Below, piece by piece: positions 3,725-6,203 of a DNA stretch of 6,203 bases (positions within the stretch are counted from its first letter, which is position 1; each line of letters opens with the position of its first letter). The position numbers and the translations under genes were made by a program. The DNA is from Bacteroidota bacterium (GTDB lineage: Bacteria > Bacteroidota > Bacteroidia > Chitinophagales > UBA10324). The stretch is from NCBI GenBank assembly GCA_003455275.1, contig DMRR01000159.1:1-6203 (forward strand), read 5' to 3'. The notes under the pieces are model-generated. The model searched no databases. It was not told the origin of the DNA and saw only the letters and a list, made by a program, of their open reading frames with translations.

Positions 3725-6203
3725 ATGAGAGTCGCAAAAAAAGTTTTACTCATCGGCTGGGATGCGGCAGACTGGAAAATAATTTCTCCGATGCTCGATG
3801 CGGGGCTCATGCCAACACTCAACAAATTTGTTGAACAAGGCGTGATGGGAAATATGGCAACGCTCGATCCGCCGCTCTCTCCCATCTTGTGGACTTCTAT
3901 CGCTACCGGAAAAACTGCTGACGAGCATGGAATACTTGGGTTTGTAGAACCTGACACTGAAACTATGAGTGTGCGACCGGTGAGTTCACGCTCGCGTCGC
4001 GTGAAAGCTATTTGGAATATACTAACGCAACAAGGCTTGAAATCAAATGTAGTCGGTTGGTGGCCCAGCAATCCTGCGGAGCCCATTAATGGCGTGATGG
4101 TTTCCAATTTTTTTCAGAAAGTAAAAGCGAAATATGGTGAGCCGTGGGACATGCCTTCAGGCAGTGTGCATCCACACTCACTTGAACAACAGCTTGCAGA
4201 AATGCGTGTGCATCCGGGAGAATTAACCCTCGCTCACATTCTTCCTTTCGTTCCTGATGCATTGAAAGTAGATCAGGAGAAAGACAAGCATCTTTCTTCT
4301 GTTGCAAAAATTCTTGCTGAATGTTCCTCCATTCATTGTGCAGCTACTTACCTGATGCAAAACACAGAGTGGGATTTCATGGCGGTTTACTTTGATGCAA
4401 TTGATCATTTCTGTCATGGCTTTATGAAATTTCATCCGCCACAGCGAAAAAATATTCCTGAAAATTTTTTCAACCTTTATAAAGATGTAGTACAGGGTGC
4501 ATATCGTTTTCATGACATGATGCTGGAAAGATTGCTCCAACTCGCTGGTGAAGACACCACAGTAATGCTCATCAGCGATCATGGTTTTCATTCAGATCAC
4601 CTGCGTCCGAACCGAATTCCAAAGGAACCTGCAGGTCCTGCTTTCGAGCATGCACCTTATGGAATTTTTGCCATGCGCGGGCCTCATATAAAAAAAGATG
4701 AACGCATTTATGGCGCAACTCTTCTTGACATTACTCCAACACTTCTTACACTTTTTGGTTTGCCGGTTGGGAAGGACATGATTGGAAAACCACTCCTTCA
4801 ATCATTCAATAAAATTATTGAGCCGGCTTATATAGATAGTTGGGAAAAAATTCAGGGAGAAGCAGGCATGCTTCCTTCAGAAGTTCGGGAAGATCCGTGG
4901 GCTGCACAAGCTGCAATGGATCAACTTGTGGAATTGGGTTATGTAGAAAAACCCGGCGAAGACAAGGAGAAAGCCGTGAAAAAAATTCAGGATGAATCTC
5001 AGTTCTACCTCGCGCGCGTGCTGATGTATCGTAAGAAGTATGAAGATGCTTGTGTGATTCTTGAAAAAATATTTTCGGAGAGTCCTGAAAAACTCCGATT
5101 CGGTCTTGCGTTGCATGAATGCTATATGATATTAAAAAAAATAGCTGAGGCACGCTCGCTCATCGACAAACTCCGCACAAGTGAAGCATCAGAACTTGCC
5201 CGACTCGATTTGATGGAAGCCGGAGTTTTGATTGCAGAGAACAAGCCGCGAAAGGCAATGGAGTTACTCTTGAAAGCAGAACAACGCTCCTCTCATCTTC
5301 CATATTATTTCAATGAGTTAGGAAAAGTCTATCAGCGCATCGGTAAATGGCAGGAAGCAAAAAATGTTTATTCACGCGCCCTTGGTATCGACGCAAATAA
5401 TTCCACAGCTCATCTCGGTATTGCGAGAAGCAACCTCCGGATGCGAAATTATTCCGAAGCAGCGGAACATGCACTGGCAGCAATCGGATTAATGTATAAT
5501 CTTCCGCAGGCGCACTTTGTTTTATCTGAGGCGCTTTACAATCTCGGTGAAATGGAAAATGCTGCCATGGGATTTGAAATGGTTTGCAGCATGATTCCCG
5601 GTAGCCGTAAGGCACATCAGTGGTTAATAAAAATTTACAATGAACATCTTCACCAGCCTGAAAAAGCAAAAGAGCACGAGCTATTTATTATGGATAAAAT
5701 AAAAGGAACCATTACTGTGGTAAGCGGACTTCCGCGCAGCGGAACAAGCATGATCATGCAAATGCTTGATGCAGGAGGAAAAGAAATACTTACAGACAAT
5801 GTCCGTACGAGTGATAACAATAATCCGAAAGGTTATCTCGAATTTGAAAAAGTAAAAAGCATTGCCCGCGACAATAGCTGGATGAACGAGGCATCTGAAA
5901 AAGTGGTGAAGATTGTAGCGCCACTGTTGCCACACTTACCAGATGGCTATAACTACAAAATCATTTTTATGCAGCGCGATATGGATGAAGTGTTGCGTTC
6001 GCAACAAGTAATGCTTGGACAAAACCGCGCTGTTCGCCATGAAGCTTACCCGGTAATGCTTTCAGAAGCATTTAAAAAACAATTGGAAAAAGCAGACGCA
6101 TGGATTGCGCGAACCCCCGGAGCTGAGGTTTTAAAACTGAATTATACAGATGTAATCGCAAACCCGCTCGAAGCAGCGGAGAGCATTGCATCATTTCTCG
6201 ATG
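3725..6203 (+). CDS. Alkaline-phosphatase-superfamily phosphodiesterase - TPR - sulfotransferase-like fusion protein (3' end outside window)
   Basis: The frame starting at ATG 3725 stays open for 826 codons to the window edge. Residues 1 to about 355 form a type I phosphodiesterase/nucleotide pyrophosphatase-like domain: LLIGWDAADW with metal ligand D13; PPLSPILWTSIATG with Ser52 at the nucleophile position; DEHGI (H68); the WWPSNPAEPINGVMVSNFF block (112-130); DAIDHFCHG with D227 and H231; SDHG with D285 and H286; FEHAPYG with H309; then DITPTLL (335-341) and GLPVGKDM (345-352). The seven metal and nucleophile positions of the nucleotide pyrophosphatase family can all be matched by eye. Residues about 356-420 link to TPR-like helix pairs (about 425-640), the clearest being 526-559 with LGKVYQRIGKWQEAKNVYSRAL. 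From about 662 a P-loop domain begins: VVSGLPRSGTS (665-675, 5'-phosphosulfate loop), NNNPKGYLEFEKVK, and FMQRDMDEVLRSQ with R751 and S759 spaced as in the 3'-phosphate-binding motif of sulfotransferases. No signal peptide or membrane segment is seen, so the protein is probably cytosolic, where PAPS is available. Substrate unknown; the C-terminus is missing. Confidence 0.93.
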   Translation, partial: MRVAKKVLLIGWDAADWKIISPMLDAGLMPTLNKFVEQGVMGNMATLDPPLSPILWTSIATGKTADEHGILGFVEPDTETMSVRPVSSRSRRVKAIWNILTQQGLKSNVVGWWPSNPAEPINGVMVSNFFQKVKAKYGEPWDMPSGSVHPHSLEQQLAEMRVHPGELTLAHILPFVPDALKVDQEKDKHLSSVAKILAECSSIHCAATYLMQNTEWDFMAVYFDAIDHFCHGFMKFHPPQRKNIPENFFNLYKDVVQGAYRFHDMMLERLLQLAGEDTTVMLISDHGFHSDHLRPNRIPKEPAGPAFEHAPYGIFAMRGPHIKKDERIYGATLLDITPTLLTLFGLPVGKDMIGKPLLQSFNKIIEPAYIDSWEKIQGEAGMLPSEVREDPWAAQAAMDQLVELGYVEKPGEDKEKAVKKIQDESQFYLARVLMYRKKYEDACVILEKIFSESPEKLRFGLALHECYMILKKIAEARSLIDKLRTSEASELARLDLMEAGVLIAENKPRKAMELLLKAEQRSSHLPYYFNELGKVYQRIGKWQEAKNVYSRALGIDANNSTAHLGIARSNLRMRNYSEAAEHALAAIGLMYNLPQAHFVLSEALYNLGEMENAAMGFEMVCSMIPGSRKAHQWLIKIYNEHLHQPEKAKEHELFIMDKIKGTITVVSGLPRSGTSMIMQMLDAGGKEILTDNVRTSDNNNPKGYLEFEKVKSIARDNSWMNEASEKVVKIVAPLLPHLPDGYNYKIIFMQRDMDEVLRSQQVMLGQNRAVRHEAYPVMLSEAFKKQLEKADAWIARTPGAEVLKLNYTDVIANPLEAAESIASFLD

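Noticed and set aside
3721..5935. A series of - strand open frames of 60-128 codons opposite the large + strand gene, covering most of 3721-5935
   Set aside because: They are antisense shadows of the 826-codon + strand frame, which has recognisable motifs throughout; none of the - strand products has family-like features.

Overview
The window looks like an ordinary chromosomal segment of a Bacteroidota bacterium, probably an environmental lineage. The coding DNA is moderately AT-rich. There are no Shine-Dalgarno sequences before the start codons. Two genes have upstream octamers that fit the Bacteroidota -7 promoter consensus TAnnTTTG. The closest-matching families (a CorA with the N-terminal LPPG...VYVG segment, a two-domain Nfu, and sucC without sucD beside it) also fit that phylum. 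The assignment is an inference; no rRNA or other marker gene is present.

Layout from left to right: the last 65 codons of an unidentified + strand gene (ends 199); corA, a magnesium/cobalt channel, on the - strand (243-1328); a 198-bp intergenic region with short degenerate repeats; an Nfu-type iron-sulfur scaffold gene on + (1527-2126); sucC, the succinyl-CoA synthetase beta subunit, on - (2137-3333), facing nfu tail to tail with only 10 bp between the stop codons; a 148-bp intergenic region holding the sucC promoter and perhaps a divergent one; an 80-codon + strand gene of unknown function (3482-3724); and, starting on the very next base, a very large + strand gene (3725 to beyond the window end) open for all 826 codons visible. 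No gene-free stretch exceeds 200 bases, and there is no tRNA, rRNA, CRISPR array, insertion sequence or phage gene.

The left half is housekeeping: ion transport, Fe-S cluster assembly and the TCA cycle, with no sign that the genes act together. The right end is the interesting part. The long open frame encodes, in order, a cytosolic-looking alkaline-phosphatase-superfamily phosphodiesterase domain with a full set of seven active-site positions (nucleophile Ser instead of Thr), a run of TPR-like helical repeats, and a P-loop domain with both PAPS-binding signatures of sulfotransferases. It is preceded without any gap by a small protein with a PEEG-hydrophobic-RKKRK pattern. Together they look like a two-gene unit for handling a phosphorylated or sulfated substrate, which is unknown.

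A second theme is a family of short degenerate repeats (AACCCGGAAC / TACCAACTACCAAC-like) lying at gene borders. One copy appears to supply the C-terminal codons and stop of the 80-codon gene.
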